From positions 744,001 through 808,000 of the forward strand of contig JAGMWG010000019.1 of NCBI GenBank assembly GCA_020744225.1: a DNA stretch of 64,000 nt, given 5' to 3'. The notes beneath the pieces are model-generated. The model saw nothing but the letters and a program-made list of their open reading frames with translations, was not told where the DNA came from and made no database searches. Source of the DNA: Paraphoma chrysanthemicola (lineage: Eukaryota; Ascomycota; Dothideomycetes; Pleosporales; Phaeosphaeriaceae). Made by a program: the position numbers and the translations under genes. This document shows positions 21,208 to 32,262 of the stretch, piece by piece; within the stretch, counting starts at the first letter, position 1, and each line of letters begins with the position of its first letter.

Positions 21208-23360
21208 GGTTGCTGTGGAGAAGCCTTAGTGGAGAGCTGCTGCTGATGGAAACAATTCGGGGACATCGACCAGCTATAAAACATAATCGAGAATCACGCT
21301 TCCTCAAATTCCAATAGCAAGGATATCGGACATGCGCCCGCAATATCCGGGTATTTGCTGCACACCAACGGTGCACCGTCGGCGCAGAGTTCTGGAAACA
21401 TGTCCCTGTGCGGATTGGGTGCGGAGTCGCTGCGTCCGTCGACAAAAGGAGTTGAGCTCCAGGACGCCTCACCCGGGGTCGCGCATGAACGCCACAACCT
21501 CCCTGTCACCACACAACGCGGGGAAGGCGTTGCATGTCGGAACCACGGTCCAGAGTCTATGGACGCGAAGGAAGATAGTGCAACGTAGCGTGATCGGAGC
21601 CTTTTCAAGGAAAAGCTTTCTTGTCCTTCTATTGATGGGCTGACTTCAGAGAAGCGTGCATATGGAATATGTCCCGTGGGGCCCCAATCCCCGGTTCTGC
21701 AACCCAAAGCAGGGTCTCTAGCGGGCCGTGTCGTTTTGACAGGGCGGCTGCAATAACGAGGGCGAAATGCTGTTGGGAATGGATACATTGCGCGGCTGAA
21801 CATTCATCACTGCGTCTGGACTAGCTGCCAGACAGTCAGCTAACATCCATTAGCATTGGTCGTGCTGGTATAAGCGCGGAGCTAGTAATTCCTCGAGCAA
21901 AAGGTTGTCGATCTCGTGGCATGGACGCGGCAAATTCGTGCTATTTAGGTGGGACAATGGCGCGCAGGGCAAGTCAGACTATCATGGAGCGTGCAGGGCG
22001 ACCGATGGTAGATCGAATTACCCGCCAATTGAAATAATGTCAAGGGATGGTACGAGCGCAATCCTTGAAAGTGTCATGGTACAGCATGCGGCCTGAGGCG
22101 GTCGCTGACGCCCGTAGCTGCATACAACGAGTTGGATCTACAAATTGAGGGTGCAAGAGCTGGAGCTGGCTGCTGCTGCAGTGTCTGATCCGTTGGTGAC
22201 CATGTCGCGGACAGGCTGTGTTGGTGTGGAATGTGCAAAGCCTCGTAGATGCACTGGCGTTGGAGGACGGAGCAAAGCCGAGACTCTAGCGAAGGCTCTG
22301 TGCTAGCACGGCGCCTCGCGGTGCCTCTGACGGGGCAACGCTAACACGGAGGACCCCCTCCGCGTCGAATTTTGCTCGAGTCAGCACCTTATGCCAACGG
22401 TAACAAGAAGATGCAGGACATAGCGTTGTTCTCAGATCGCCATGATCCTACCGTCTCTGCCAATGTGTGAACGTGCCCCGAGGTTGACTTTGGACACGAA
22501 ATTCGGCCCTTTCTACATCTTGCGATTCCTAACTACGGCGCCGGCGTGACGGCCCGAGCGTGCTTCATCCTACGCCGCAGTCCAGGCAAATCCTTCCGGT
22601 CTGTGGGCACATTTCAGCATCCTACAATCCTTCTGGAGACGTATTTTGTCAAGCGCACACTTCATCTCTGACCGTCTCGCCTGTACAGTCCCTTACCAGT
22701 TAGCCTTTCTCCTGGTAGGCAAGATGGAAATTGTTATCCCAAAAGCCTCGCCACATGCTTCTCGTTCTGGTTTGGATCAAGCCATGCCGTGGTCGAAGTG
22801 CTGTGAGGTCTACAATTGGCGGTAGAGGCATTACGACGTGTAATCTGCCGTGGCAGAAGCTGCTCAGATCATTCGGCTGTTCCAACATGTCAAAACTCAC
22901 TGATCACCTGAGACTTTACGCTAAACTGAGTGTAACCAAGACAGTTGCAAAGACCTGCTGATTTGAAGCTGAGATGTAGTTTTCAGATACACTCACATGG
23001 ACTTGTAGGAGGCAAAACATGCTGCTGCCGTTTGTTTTACTTCGACTCTGCCCGCTAAAGGTAGGACAATGTAATACACCACGCTCATCCAGCAGCAATA
23101 CTCTTCCTGGATTTTGGATTCTACTGGCAAGTTGACACGAATGCTGTCATTGGAGATGGTAGGACAATTGGCAGACTAATTGCATTGACTGCACAGCATT
23201 TGGCGGAGCCATTCGAGCATGCTAACATACGCAGCAGTGCGACAAGTAGTGCCATGTCTTGAGGCCTCAATAGTCCACCCAACAGTCAGGATGCACCAAG
23301 AATACTCAAACCGCCTGCGAGACTTTGTCTGCACCCTTTCTTATTGCCAGCACGGTCATT
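21208..23360. other. Long gene-free region upstream of the sugar transporter
   Basis: No supported gene in 2.15 kb. The longest open frame (21294-21803, minus, 169 codons) has no recognisable motif, no homology that I know and an arginine/serine/proline-rich composition expected of chance frames. Probably an extended promoter plus unannotated sequence. Confidence 0.45.
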
Positions 23361-24650
23361 TCAGTCGTCACCAGAGAACACGCGTTTACCCCTCGCAATC
23401 ATTTCCACGAGCTCTCCATGACACTCGCCTGATTCCACAAGTATTTCAGCAACACCTTCGCAAGAACATATCAACTCAGCCCAAAACTCTCGAGCTGGAT
23501 CTCCCATCTCTGTGCCATTAAACATGCAATCCAAGGCAGCGGTGTCTAGCTCGACTTCACCCCCTCGTCCAACCATCACGCTCCACCGCTCAAGCACGAG
23601 GCCGCGCACAAACTCGTCTTCAAGCTTGGTCGCCACGACGTATAACTCTGCGAGCGCCGTCCCATCCCAGTCTGGCGGTGATTGGGGCCGCACAGGTGAT
23701 ATACATTGCATATACCGCTCGATCACAACTTTGGAAGGACATGCTAGCGTGATATGAAGGCCATGTTTTTCCTCAAGCTCCCGTGAAACGAAAGCAGATG
23801 TTCTGCCGACAATATGTGCTGGAATACATACTTGGCCGCATGCTTGTCCAGTAAGAGAGATGATATCGATCGTAACGACTTCGTGTGCATCAACTGTTGA
23901 AGACGATGCGAGGTACAAATCCAGATCAGCTTTGTTACGGACATGATCAGGCGGTACCCATCCGCCAGTGCGCAGGCTGGTATTCTGCGACCGAGGAACA
24001 GGAGCATCGAAGTCGATGACTTCTTCATACCCAAACTCAGCCTCGCGAGACGGAACCCGCTCGACTTGGCTTTCAGCTTTCCCAGCCACCTTCCCCTTTC
24101 CCTTCCCTCTAGCCTTCGCAGCTTTCTCGGTCTTCGACTTCGCAGCATACACAATCTCCCGCGGATACTGTGGCCTCGCCTCCATCCACTTCTGCCTATG
24201 CTGTCTTGCACGCTTTTCCATCGCAGCGCCGCCGACTGCCGGCATTCCGACGCGGAACTTCTGGCTGTAGAGTTTTGCAACGGCAGGCCACGGCAAAGGG
24301 CCTTGGGTGGTAGAACGGGTGCCGTAGGTATCAGGTTTACAATTGTCGCGAGTCTGGACAATGAAGGACACTTGTGAATCGAGGAGGATTTGTTTGGCAG
24401 TTGGAGGGGGATGGGAAAGGGCAGGATCCAGTGGTGTCTTGGACGAGTTAGACATTGTGATATGGTTGTCAACTCCCTCCTGAGGATCGCCCGTGGAAGG
24501 CTGGTTTGCTCGACAATACTCAATCTGGGCGGTACGACCCTGGTCGACATGCCCGGCGGCTTTGTCTTGTTTCGTGACACTGACTTTGAGCAGCTTACCA
24601 GCTTCCGTTTGGCCATGCTCGAAGCTGGCTTTGCGTTTCAGTGTGGGCAT
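23361..24650 (-). CDS. Hypothetical protein with BTB/POZ-like C-terminal half
   Basis: A 429-aa single-exon protein. The first 230 residues are polar and basic with a GKGKGKVAGKAESQ lysine/glycine tract. The second half resembles the fungal BTB/POZ-like proteins common in Dothideomycetes: a strand ending VCIPAHIVGRTSAFVSREL, a following beta segment, then a helix reading ALAELYVVATKLEDEFVRGLVLERW, where BTB proteins usually have LYVLADKLxDxxL. BTB domains mediate dimerisation or cullin binding; no function can be assigned. The start was placed at MPTLKRKASF; an in-frame ATG 48 bases upstream is possible. The BTB assignment is moderate, the gene itself is convincing. Confidence 0.7.
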   Translation of the reverse strand: MPTLKRKASFEHGQTEAGKLLKVSVTKQDKAAGHVDQGRTAQIEYCRANQPSTGDPQEGVDNHITMSNSSKTPLDPALSHPPPTAKQILLDSQVSFIVQTRDNCKPDTYGTRSTTQGPLPWPAVAKLYSQKFRVGMPAVGGAAMEKRARQHRQKWMEARPQYPREIVYAAKSKTEKAAKARGKGKGKVAGKAESQVERVPSREAEFGYEEVIDFDAPVPRSQNTSLRTGGWVPPDHVRNKADLDLYLASSSTVDAHEVVTIDIISLTGQACGQVCIPAHIVGRTSAFVSRELEEKHGLHITLACPSKVVIERYMQCISPVRPQSPPDWDGTALAELYVVATKLEDEFVRGLVLERWSVMVGRGGEVELDTAALDCMFNGTEMGDPAREFWAELICSCEGVAEILVESGECHGELVEMIARGKRVFSGDD

Positions 24651-25040
24651 GGTCGGCTGTTGACGTAGAATCGAGAGTTTCAGTGCAAATGGGCACAATT
24701 ACTATATATGTTGAAAGAACAGCCAACAGTGAACGTACATACCGCCCTAGGTACCCGAACAGTGAAGCAAACAACTTTATGCGGTGATCAACATTCACTC
24801 GGAGATCATAGTGGTTTCTCATAGAAGTCATGTGCCTACAATACGAACGGCATAGAATGATCTATTCGCTTCGGGAAGGCGTAGAAGTTTAAGAGTGAAC
24901 TATTTCGATGGGTATTTATTGGTAGCTATGAATATGGCATGTCAGTCTTGCGATAGTATGACCCTGCAAAATATGTCTCAACACTGCCTCACATGACTGT
25001 GAAACAAGATTAGACACCATAATCTGCAGAAACATCTCAC
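24651..25040. other. Intergenic region between the BTB-like and coiled-coil genes
   Basis: These 390 bases contain the promoter of the BTB-like gene and the 3' flank of the coiled-coil gene. Nothing else is seen. Confidence 0.45.
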
Positions 25041-26285
25041 CTACTTTTCAACCACTCGGACAGGACCATTGAAGCTAGCAAAAGAGAATCGCTTTGCGAC
25101 ACTGATGAAAGACGAAGAAGAAGCAAAGCTGGGTGCTGGACTTGCGCAACGAGAGCGGCCCGCTCGTGGAATGCCTTCGAGACCCTTACTTGCGAGCCAC
25201 GCGGGAGTATCGCCACGCAAGCGACAAAGGAACCCTGTGAGGTCGCTCTTCATGCCTTCTAACATGAGATACATGTCCGCAGCAAGTTTAGCCAAATCAC
25301 CGACCTGATCACGGACTTTTTCCTCCGCCAGACCCTGGTTCGACAACGCAAGTGACATCTCTTTGAAGCGGAGAAGGTCTTCGTTCGCTGCGTCCAAGGT
25401 GTTGTCTATTGATGGCGGCAGATCAGCAAAAGTATTGCATTTGGGATCTACCAGATGCTGTATGGTATTCTGGTAGATGCCCATTATGCTGGAAGCGTGG
25501 TGGAAGAAGCTGGTAAGCGGGGCGATCTCAGAGGAAATGGTTGAGTATAGCTGATCGTTTGACTTGACCATCTGGAAGAGGCTGACAGAATGGCGGTTGA
25601 GCTTGTCCGCGGCCGACAATGTCTCTTCTTCCAGGCTTTGGATCAGAGTATCGTACGTTTCGGAAACCTTGTCAGAAAGCTCAACGGCCTCCAGCTTCTC
25701 CGCCTCCAGCGTGTTGGCGTGAATGATGAGTTCGGCAATTCGAGCATCCCTCTCATCAACACGCTCTTGTTCCAGCTCTTGTTGGGCATCCTGAAGATCT
25801 GCCATGGCACGATTCTGCTCCAACAGCTTGAACACGGCGGCCTCGTGCTTGACGAGTTCGCTTTCAAGGCGCTGCATTTTGCGAGCATCGTCTTCCGTGG
25901 CGGACCGTAGCTTAGCTAGCTCGGTGAGCTTATGCTGGGAGCGCTCGAGGCGGATTTCTGAATCTTCGGCAAGCTTCTCGTAGTACTCGCACCGACGTAG
26001 TGCCTGGGCAAGATCAATTTTCAGGGCTTTGAACTCTTCAGGCAGGTTGTCGATCTCAGCTTCCTTTAAAGAAATCTGTTTCGAAAGTCCAGCATTCTCA
26101 GCCAGAAGATCCTTCTCCCGAGACTCGACCTCTTTGATGTATTCCTTGGATTCTTTAAGTGCAGTCATTTTGTTGAAATGATCCAAGATCTCTTCAGGCA
26201 TTATCTCCTCCAGCCTGTATCCTTCAGCTTTAGCAACGCTCATGATATGAGACAATTGCTTCTGGAGGCTACCGCGGCCAGACAT
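25041..26285 (-). CDS. Coiled-coil protein of unknown function
   Basis: A 414-aa single-exon protein. Residues about 30-240 form a long predicted coiled coil with heptad-like spacing and E/K/L/Q-rich segments such as LEQERVDERDARIAELI. The region after 250 is a helical, less charged domain (SLFQMVKSNDQLYSTISSE and following), and the tail is a Ser/Arg-rich basic stretch. No signal peptide or membrane segment. I do not recognise the family; scaffolding or cytoskeletal roles are plausible but not shown. The start at MSGRGSLQKQ was preferred to an in-frame ATG 60 bases upstream because the intervening residues look like leader sequence. Confidence 0.75.
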   Translation of the reverse strand: MSGRGSLQKQLSHIMSVAKAEGYRLEEIMPEEILDHFNKMTALKESKEYIKEVESREKDLLAENAGLSKQISLKEAEIDNLPEEFKALKIDLAQALRRCEYYEKLAEDSEIRLERSQHKLTELAKLRSATEDDARKMQRLESELVKHEAAVFKLLEQNRAMADLQDAQQELEQERVDERDARIAELIIHANTLEAEKLEAVELSDKVSETYDTLIQSLEEETLSAADKLNRHSVSLFQMVKSNDQLYSTISSEIAPLTSFFHHASSIMGIYQNTIQHLVDPKCNTFADLPPSIDNTLDAANEDLLRFKEMSLALSNQGLAEEKVRDQVGDLAKLAADMYLMLEGMKSDLTGFLCRLRGDTPAWLASKGLEGIPRAGRSRCASPAPSFASSSSFISVAKRFSFASFNGPVRVVEK

Positions 26286-27266
26286 GTTTGCTGTGATGTG
26301 TTTGTTGTTGGGTTTGTTGAGTGTTCTTGGGGAGAAGAGGAGCATTCCTGATTAACAGAAGAAGGGCAGTAAACTATGAAGATAGCACAATTGTTCGCAC
26401 ACAGTGTCCATCGTTGAAGCGTTCCGAAGCAGGTCTGTGGTGAAACCCATGGCGCACTGTGAGACCACGCAAACAATGTTGATGGCCAAGTATATTCGGC
26501 CGTGCAGCCTGCATTGTAGTCCCTGAAGAGTCACTAACAATTTCTAATAATACAGATTAGATACATCTACGCTTTACCCAAAAAAAAATGTTATAGGTGC
26601 CTGGAGGCCTTTCGACAATTTTCAATGTTATGCTAAGCTTACATAGAGATGCGGAGACCACGAGGAACTGCTAAGTATTAACAGCCGGCCGAATAGCAAA
26701 AGCGAGCGACCGAATATATTTTGCCATGTTGATCTGCTCATGCTAGATACACAACCATCAGGTCTGCCGTGTTCGAGTACTGCGAAAACTGTCGAACGAA
26801 ACTGTGCGTTCTACGAGCGATGAGACACGAACTTTTGGCACGCGAAGTATGCGATGACTTTGTGTAAATGGAGAGCGAGTTCCCATCGTCGGTGAATCGA
26901 GGTTAGCGTGGATGATATAAGCGTACCCCACTTTGTCTTTGTCTCCCCGTAAATGTTCGAAGCTTTACTGTTTACCAGCCATGCTCTGTTCGTGTGAAAT
27001 TTCAAAATACGACAGCTCCTGCAAAGATGCCATGAGAGTCAGTGACTTGCGCGCCGATCGCATGTGCCGTGCTGTCTCAGATATTTCATAATGCACAGCT
27101 TATCGAAGCCGGCTGAAGTGGGGGCCTAAGTTATCAACTGTGCCGATGCTGGCGATCGATCTCGGTTGGATGCGCAGAGCATGCAGGTACAAGTAGCGAG
27201 ACACCGCCAGCGTGGTCGACTTGCACCACAACACCGCTGTTTCTATCCACAGCGCCGCACTCTACA
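26286..27266. other. Intergenic region between divergent coiled-coil and amidase genes
   Basis: A 981-bp stretch with a poly-A run near 26580. No gene, repeat or obvious TATA pair is seen. Confidence 0.4.
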
Positions 27267-29045
27267 ATGAAGCTACGCCATCCAAAACTATTTCTCTGTC
27301 TTGGCGGGACGTCGTGGGCATCTACGTATGCTTCGCCCCAAAATGCGACATCAGTTCTGGAGGTCGACCCGTTGCAACAGCCATTTCCATATTATTTTCC
27401 ACCTCAAGGTGCCGCAGATACTCCAGGATTATTTCCGATGCTGCCGTGCCAGGGCGTCACGCTGGAAGAGGCGACTATTGACCAACTCCAGAGCTACATG
27501 CGCAATGGGACACTCACCGCAACAAGTCTACTAAAATGCTATTTGAAGCGAGTTCGGCAAGTCGATGAATACATCAACTCAATCATTGAGCTGAATCCGG
27601 ACGCCGAAGAGATTGCCGTAGCATTGGACGCCGAGCGTACAGCGGGACGGGTGCGCGGCCCACTTCACGGCATACCATTTGTCGTCAAAGACAACATTGC
27701 TACCAAAGACCAGATGGAAACGACGGCAGGATCTTGGATGCTGCTAGGTAGCGTGGTGCCACGAGATGCGCACGTTGTTGCAAAGCTGCGACAAGCTGGT
27801 GCTCTTTTAATGGGAAAAGCAACGCTCTCGGAATGGGCCGACATGCGATCGAACAACTACAGTGAAGGATACTCACCAAGAGGCGGTCAAGCGAGAAGTC
27901 CGTACAATCTAACACTGAACCCGGGCGGCAGTAGCTCGGGTAGCGCAGCAGCTGTTGCGGCAAATGTCGTGGCGTTCTCTCTGGGAACGGAGACGGATGG
28001 GAGCGTCATAAATCCAGCAGAACGCAATGCTCTTGTAGGAATCAAGCCAACCGTGGGGCTTACTTCAAGAGCTGGTGTCATACCGGAGAGTATTCACCAA
28101 GACACAGTAGGCACATTTGGGAAGACCGTTCGCGATGCAGCCTATGCGTTTGATGCTATATGGGGTGTGGATGAGCGCGACAACTACACCCTGGCACAGC
28201 AAGGCAAAACTCCGTCAGGTAGCTATATGCACTTCCTGACCAACAAGTCAGCTCTGCGAAACGCAACCTTTGGCCTCCCGTGGGACAGCTTTTGGGTGTA
28301 TGCCGACGAAGAACAACAAACCCAACTGCTCTCATTAATCGCGCTGATCGAAGAAGCTGGCGGTACCGTACTCAACAACACCGAGTTGCCGAACTATGAA
28401 ACCATCGTCTCACCAGATGGCTGGAACTGGGACTACGGGACCACGCGTGGCTTCGCGAATGAATCAGAGTACACGGTCGTCAAAGTCGATTTCTACAACA
28501 ACATCAAAGCATACTTATCCGAGCTGAGTAACACAAACATTCGCAGCCTGGAAGACATTGTGGCGTACAATTACGCGAATGACGGTACTGAAGGCGGCAA
28601 TCCGTGGCCTTTGGGCATTCCAGCATTCTACAGTGGCCAAGACGGGTTCCTCGCATCCTTGGAGACGCGAGGCGAAATGAATGAAACATACTTCCAGGCA
28701 CTATCTTTCACACAGAGAAGCACGCGAGAGGAGGGTATCGATGCTGCGCTGGCGAACAAGGGCCGGCCACTGGATGCATTGCTTGTTCCGCCGGATGTTG
28801 GCCAAACATATCAGATCGCAGCGCAAGCAGGATACCCGGTCATTACACTTCCGGTGGGCGTGCACTCAGATACAGGTATGCCGTTTGGCTTGGCGCTGAT
28901 GGGCACGGCTTGGAGTGAGGGGAGTCTGCTGAAGTGGGCGAGTGCGATTGAGGATCTTCAGCTAAGTACGCCTGGTGCTTTGCGGCGGACGCTGCCGAAT
29001 TGGCATGGACATCTGGAGCGCAACATCCCAGTGCGCAATTTGTGA
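27267..29045 (+). CDS. Secreted amidase-signature hydrolase
   Basis: A 592-aa single-exon amidase. The N-terminus (MKLRHPKLFLCLGGT, cut probably near ASTYA) looks like a signal peptide, and several N-x-S/T sites follow, so it is probably secreted. The catalytic triad is visible: K141 in FVVKDNIAT, S222 in GGSSSGSA and S246 in TDGSVINP, with the usual 24-residue spacing. It also shows PLHGIPF and a late GYPVITLPVG segment found in fungal extracellular amidases. The substrate is unknown; peptides, plant amides or glutamyl conjugates are possible. It is only a distant relative of the cytosolic amidase at 14.5 kb, which is closer to FAAH. Confidence 0.92.
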   Translation: MKLRHPKLFLCLGGTSWASTYASPQNATSVLEVDPLQQPFPYYFPPQGAADTPGLFPMLPCQGVTLEEATIDQLQSYMRNGTLTATSLLKCYLKRVRQVDEYINSIIELNPDAEEIAVALDAERTAGRVRGPLHGIPFVVKDNIATKDQMETTAGSWMLLGSVVPRDAHVVAKLRQAGALLMGKATLSEWADMRSNNYSEGYSPRGGQARSPYNLTLNPGGSSSGSAAAVAANVVAFSLGTETDGSVINPAERNALVGIKPTVGLTSRAGVIPESIHQDTVGTFGKTVRDAAYAFDAIWGVDERDNYTLAQQGKTPSGSYMHFLTNKSALRNATFGLPWDSFWVYADEEQQTQLLSLIALIEEAGGTVLNNTELPNYETIVSPDGWNWDYGTTRGFANESEYTVVKVDFYNNIKAYLSELSNTNIRSLEDIVAYNYANDGTEGGNPWPLGIPAFYSGQDGFLASLETRGEMNETYFQALSFTQRSTREEGIDAALANKGRPLDALLVPPDVGQTYQIAAQAGYPVITLPVGVHSDTGMPFGLALMGTAWSEGSLLKWASAIEDLQLSTPGALRRTLPNWHGHLERNIPVRNL

Positions 29046-29838
29046 GATATCAGCATCCTGGTGTGATGATGAGAGCAGCATTATGGATTATTTGACAGCA
29101 TGTGGATTAGTCCCGAGTTCTTGTAGCTAGAGGGAAGAGCTTTGAAGCGCACACGCGCCATGTGAATTTATCACTGAGTACGAACGATGATTCGGAAATA
29201 CTTCCTTGCTCGCCACGATAATCTACAGGCTGCAACTATAGACGCTTCAAAGCTGTATATTCCATACTACATGATACTTCACTTGTCTATGACGTTACGA
29301 CCATGATCTGCGCCATGTTGGACATCTTGATTGGTGGCTTTGCATTTCGTGGACATGGTGTTGGGAGGACTTGGGGCCCGGCTGATGGAAGAGGGGTCCA
29401 TTTCCTGGGTGCAAAGCGGTGACTTAGTGTAAAGTTGAACTCTATCGTGCGGAAGAGGATGTTTTTAATCGTTCACTTGCTTGGTAGCGCTAGTTGAGGA
29501 GGATCGAGGATGTCGGTGCGAGTGGAATTTTCAGGGAGAAGCCATAATTTTTAGGACGAGAAGAATGCTTTTGCCTCGCGCAAACACCGCTGCACTGTCG
29601 CGCAGCGGTAGTTGCCCAGCAGCAATGCTATGCCTGCAGTCCACGTCACCACCAGCTTGAGGACTAGAGCGGCAGCTGAGCTCTTTCATTCCGCCGTTAG
29701 ACTAATCTTAGCCTGTGATATTGTGATGCTAGGCAGAGCAAACAAGAATAGAATTTCAGCGTGCTCCACTGACGAAACGATGTGATGCAAACATGGGTAT
29801 CAATTTCGCAAGCTATGCACAGAAGCACTCATGGGTAT
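29046..29838. other. Convergent intergenic region
   Basis: About 790 bases between the stops of the secreted amidase and the GH128 gene. No feature found beyond 3' flanking sequence. Confidence 0.45.
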
Positions 29839-30837
29839 CTACAATGAGACGAAGAACGAAGCACACACAGCAAGTGCACTCATCAAGCCCACACTCACCC
29901 TCAACCCGGCAGCTGCATCCTCGCCCTGGCCTTTCTGGCCAGTCTGATACCCGTTTCCCATATACAGAGCCCCCAATTGCGTGAGCCCGCCGTCGTCGTC
30001 GAACAATGCTACTCCATCGCCCGTCCACGCATTCGCATCGTCGGTTCTGAACGCTCCGAACCAAGCATATCTCTCGACGTACTCTGTCTTGTCCAGGTAC
30101 GGCAAAGTCTGATTCATCATCTGCACCGTATTCTCTGCACTTTGTTGTGGGAGACCCATCTCCGTAACCCAAATCTTGATAGGCTCGTTGCGAGAACTAT
30201 TGGTGTTGTAGAACTCATCTAACGTTCCTAACCACGCTGCGAGGCCATCAAATGCACCGTACCAGTGGGCGGCTACGAAATCTGCTGGACATCCGTTCCG
30301 CGAGTCGATTTTGTAACATGAGGTGTTGAAGGCGCGCAGCCAATTGAGTCCATTTGGCGAACCAGTTGTGCTTGGGTGACTGATCTTCCAATTCCGTCCG
30401 CCTCTTGAGCCGTTTCGATAGGGCACGACGTAGTCGATGTAAGCTTTGGCAGCATCCTCTGGCGAGATGGAACTTCCTCCTGAACCTGTCGTGCCATCCG
30501 GCTCGTTGAAGGAAAGCAGATGTGTGGATGATCGAGGTAGGCCTCGAATGACGGTTTCGGTTTGTTGTGTCTGGGTTGCATCAATACCGTGAATCATTGG
30601 GACAAACTCCAGGCTATCGGCAGGTATCAGATTGCTGTTGGGGTATGGACTCCAGTTGTAGTACCAAGCCAGCGGACTATTGGACGACAAGAGGCGATTG
30701 TCTGATACATGCGTATCCCCTATGTACGCAAAACCTCGTTTCGAATCTTGCGCGAGGCCTGCCTGTACGAAAAGAAGTGCTGTGGCGATGTGCGTTGGCC
30801 GCCATTGACAGCCCCGTTGGTGTTGTGTGAGACGCAT
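29839..30837 (-). CDS. GH128 beta-1,3-glucanase, probably GPI-anchored
   Basis: A 332-aa single-exon protein of the Asl1-like glycoside hydrolase family 128, which cleaves beta-1,3-glucan in the fungal wall. It starts with a signal peptide (hydrophobic core ATALLFVQAGLAQ, about residues 18-30). The family motifs are clear: WYYNWSPYP, the acid/base Glu in SFNEPD (E112), AAHWYG, and the nucleophile Glu in IWVTEMGLP (E226), then RYAWFGAF. The C-terminus ends in a small-residue site and a hydrophobic tail (about 311-332), consistent with a GPI anchor on the cell surface. A TATATATA box lies about 100 bases upstream. Function is confident; anchoring is inferred. Confidence 0.92.
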   Translation of the reverse strand: MRLTQHQRGCQWRPTHIATALLFVQAGLAQDSKRGFAYIGDTHVSDNRLLSSNSPLAWYYNWSPYPNSNLIPADSLEFVPMIHGIDATQTQQTETVIRGLPRSSTHLLSFNEPDGTTGSGGSSISPEDAAKAYIDYVVPYRNGSRGGRNWKISHPSTTGSPNGLNWLRAFNTSCYKIDSRNGCPADFVAAHWYGAFDGLAAWLGTLDEFYNTNSSRNEPIKIWVTEMGLPQQSAENTVQMMNQTLPYLDKTEYVERYAWFGAFRTDDANAWTGDGVALFDDDGGLTQLGALYMGNGYQTGQKGQGEDAAAGLRVSVGLMSALAVCASFFVSL

Positions 30838-31547
30838 GATGGTGATTGGTTGAGGACGGAAGCAGGAGTTGACCTTGTTTAGTATCTACTAGCCACAGGA
30901 AACGGTTATAGGGACACTAAACAACGGGAACATCCACATATATATATAAGTTCTTATCTTTCGCCAGAATGTTGTGGCGAGGTACATGAGGCTGCTGGGC
31001 ATGCGTCATGATGTAAAACTTGGCAGGTGCCAGCGAAACGAGGCAGGAAGGAACAACTGACTCAAGGACATTGAAATTGGACATGCAACCATGTTGAGAT
31101 TTCTGGCCGTCCTGACAGCGAAGAATAGGCCCGAGAACGATACTTGAAGCACGAAACCGGAGTGCTCACCGTGGAGGGGGTTCACCTGCATTGCAGCAAG
31201 GATTGCTAAGCCGAAAGTAGACAAGCGGCTGCCTATTGTGGAGCCATGCCAACGTAAATTTCTCCAATCAGTCGTGAATTGCATGTACGCAAAATCGTGC
31301 CTCAGAAGGGGTGATGCAGTGAATCGTCTAAGAAAACCAGTACAAAAGAGCAACACAAGATTGAGAGCACGCGAGTTGAATTGGGTATCAGGCTTTGGCC
31401 CTGTTTCTTTTACGGACCAGACACCGGGAAAATCGAAGTCCCATATCATGAATACATGACGAGTATGAAAGACCCTAGAATTCATTGCTCATTGACTCCA
31501 AACCGTGCCCATGCCATGACCTTTTTCCTCCTTCAAAATCATTGACT
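30838..31547. other. Intergenic region between GH128 and RPL17
   Basis: It contains the GH128 promoter (TATA at 30939-30948) and the RPL17 3' flank. A 159-codon minus-strand frame (31006-31485) has no recognisable motif and was not accepted. Confidence 0.45.
30939..30948 (-). promoter_or_regulatory. TATA box of the GH128 gene
   Basis: An alternating TA run about 100 bases upstream of the GH128 start codon, in the right place for a fungal TATA element. Confidence 0.5.
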
Positions 31548-32262
31548 CTATGCGGCGGTGATGGCCTTGCGGGCCTCCTTGCCACGCTGCCTCGAGTTCA
31601 ATCGGCGCTCGACGGTCTGGGGACCCTTCTGGACAACCTCGGCGCCCTCAGTGAGGATGAGCTCGATGTGGGAGGGGTTCGACATGTAGGGGTTGATCTA
31701 CGTGGAATTAGAACTGGCGCATTGCGGGGCCCGAGGTGAAACCTACACGACCGTGGGCACGGTAAGTGCGCCTGCGCTGCTTGGGGGCCTGGTTGACCTG
31801 GATGTGCTTGACAATCAAGTTGCTGGTGTCGAGTCCCTTGGTGTCGGCGTTGGCCTCAGCGTTCTTGAGGAGACCGAGCAGGATCTCGGCGGACTTGACG
31901 GGCCAGCGAGCCCTGGTGACACCGAGAGCCTTGCCTGTGGGAGTCAGCCTTCAATTCCTTCTCACAATGCCATGCACTACTGACCCTGTGCGGTGCGGCC
32001 AGTGCCGCCGGCGTACCGCCTCATGGGAATGGCCTCCTTGTGCTCGAGGACATTTCCGAGGTAGGTGAGGGCGCGCTCGAGCTTCCAGCCGTTGATGGCC
32101 TGGGCAGTCTCGCGGGTGTTCTTGAAGGAGACGCGAAGGTAGCTGCCGCGCGCGCGAGCAGACTTTGCGCCGTCGATGCTGGTTGCTCCGTAGCGAACCT
32201 GCACTGAATTAGTGCCTCGTTCTCAAATGAACGGTTGCATCCTGGCACGATAGACGTACCAT
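31548..32262 (-). CDS. RPL17: 60S ribosomal protein L17 (uL22)
   Basis: A 184-aa large-subunit protein lining the nascent-peptide exit tunnel, identical in length to the yeast protein. Four exons: 32262-32260 (the ATG codon alone), 32198-31985, 31934-31747 and 31697-31548. The start MVRYGATS is only obtained by joining the lone ATG to the second exon across a 61-bp intron. Family hallmarks follow: [35 protein letters not shown], an [21 protein letters not shown] block and [14 protein letters not shown]. It is divergent from NOP1 with only 377 bp between starts, so the pair may be co-regulated as ribosome-biogenesis genes. Confidence 0.97.

Noticed and set aside
21294..21803. A 169-codon minus-strand frame in the long gene-free region
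   Set aside because: No domain, odd composition, next to the transporter promoter; probably chance.
23744..24616. A 290-codon minus-strand frame
   Set aside because: Same strand, other phase of the BTB-like gene; Ser/Arg/Leu-rich shadow.
26767..26790. A tRNA B-box-like word (tgttcgagta)
   Set aside because: No matching A box or cloverleaf around it.
31006..31485. A 159-codon minus-strand frame between GH128 and RPL17
   Set aside because: No motifs; overlaps frames on the other strand.
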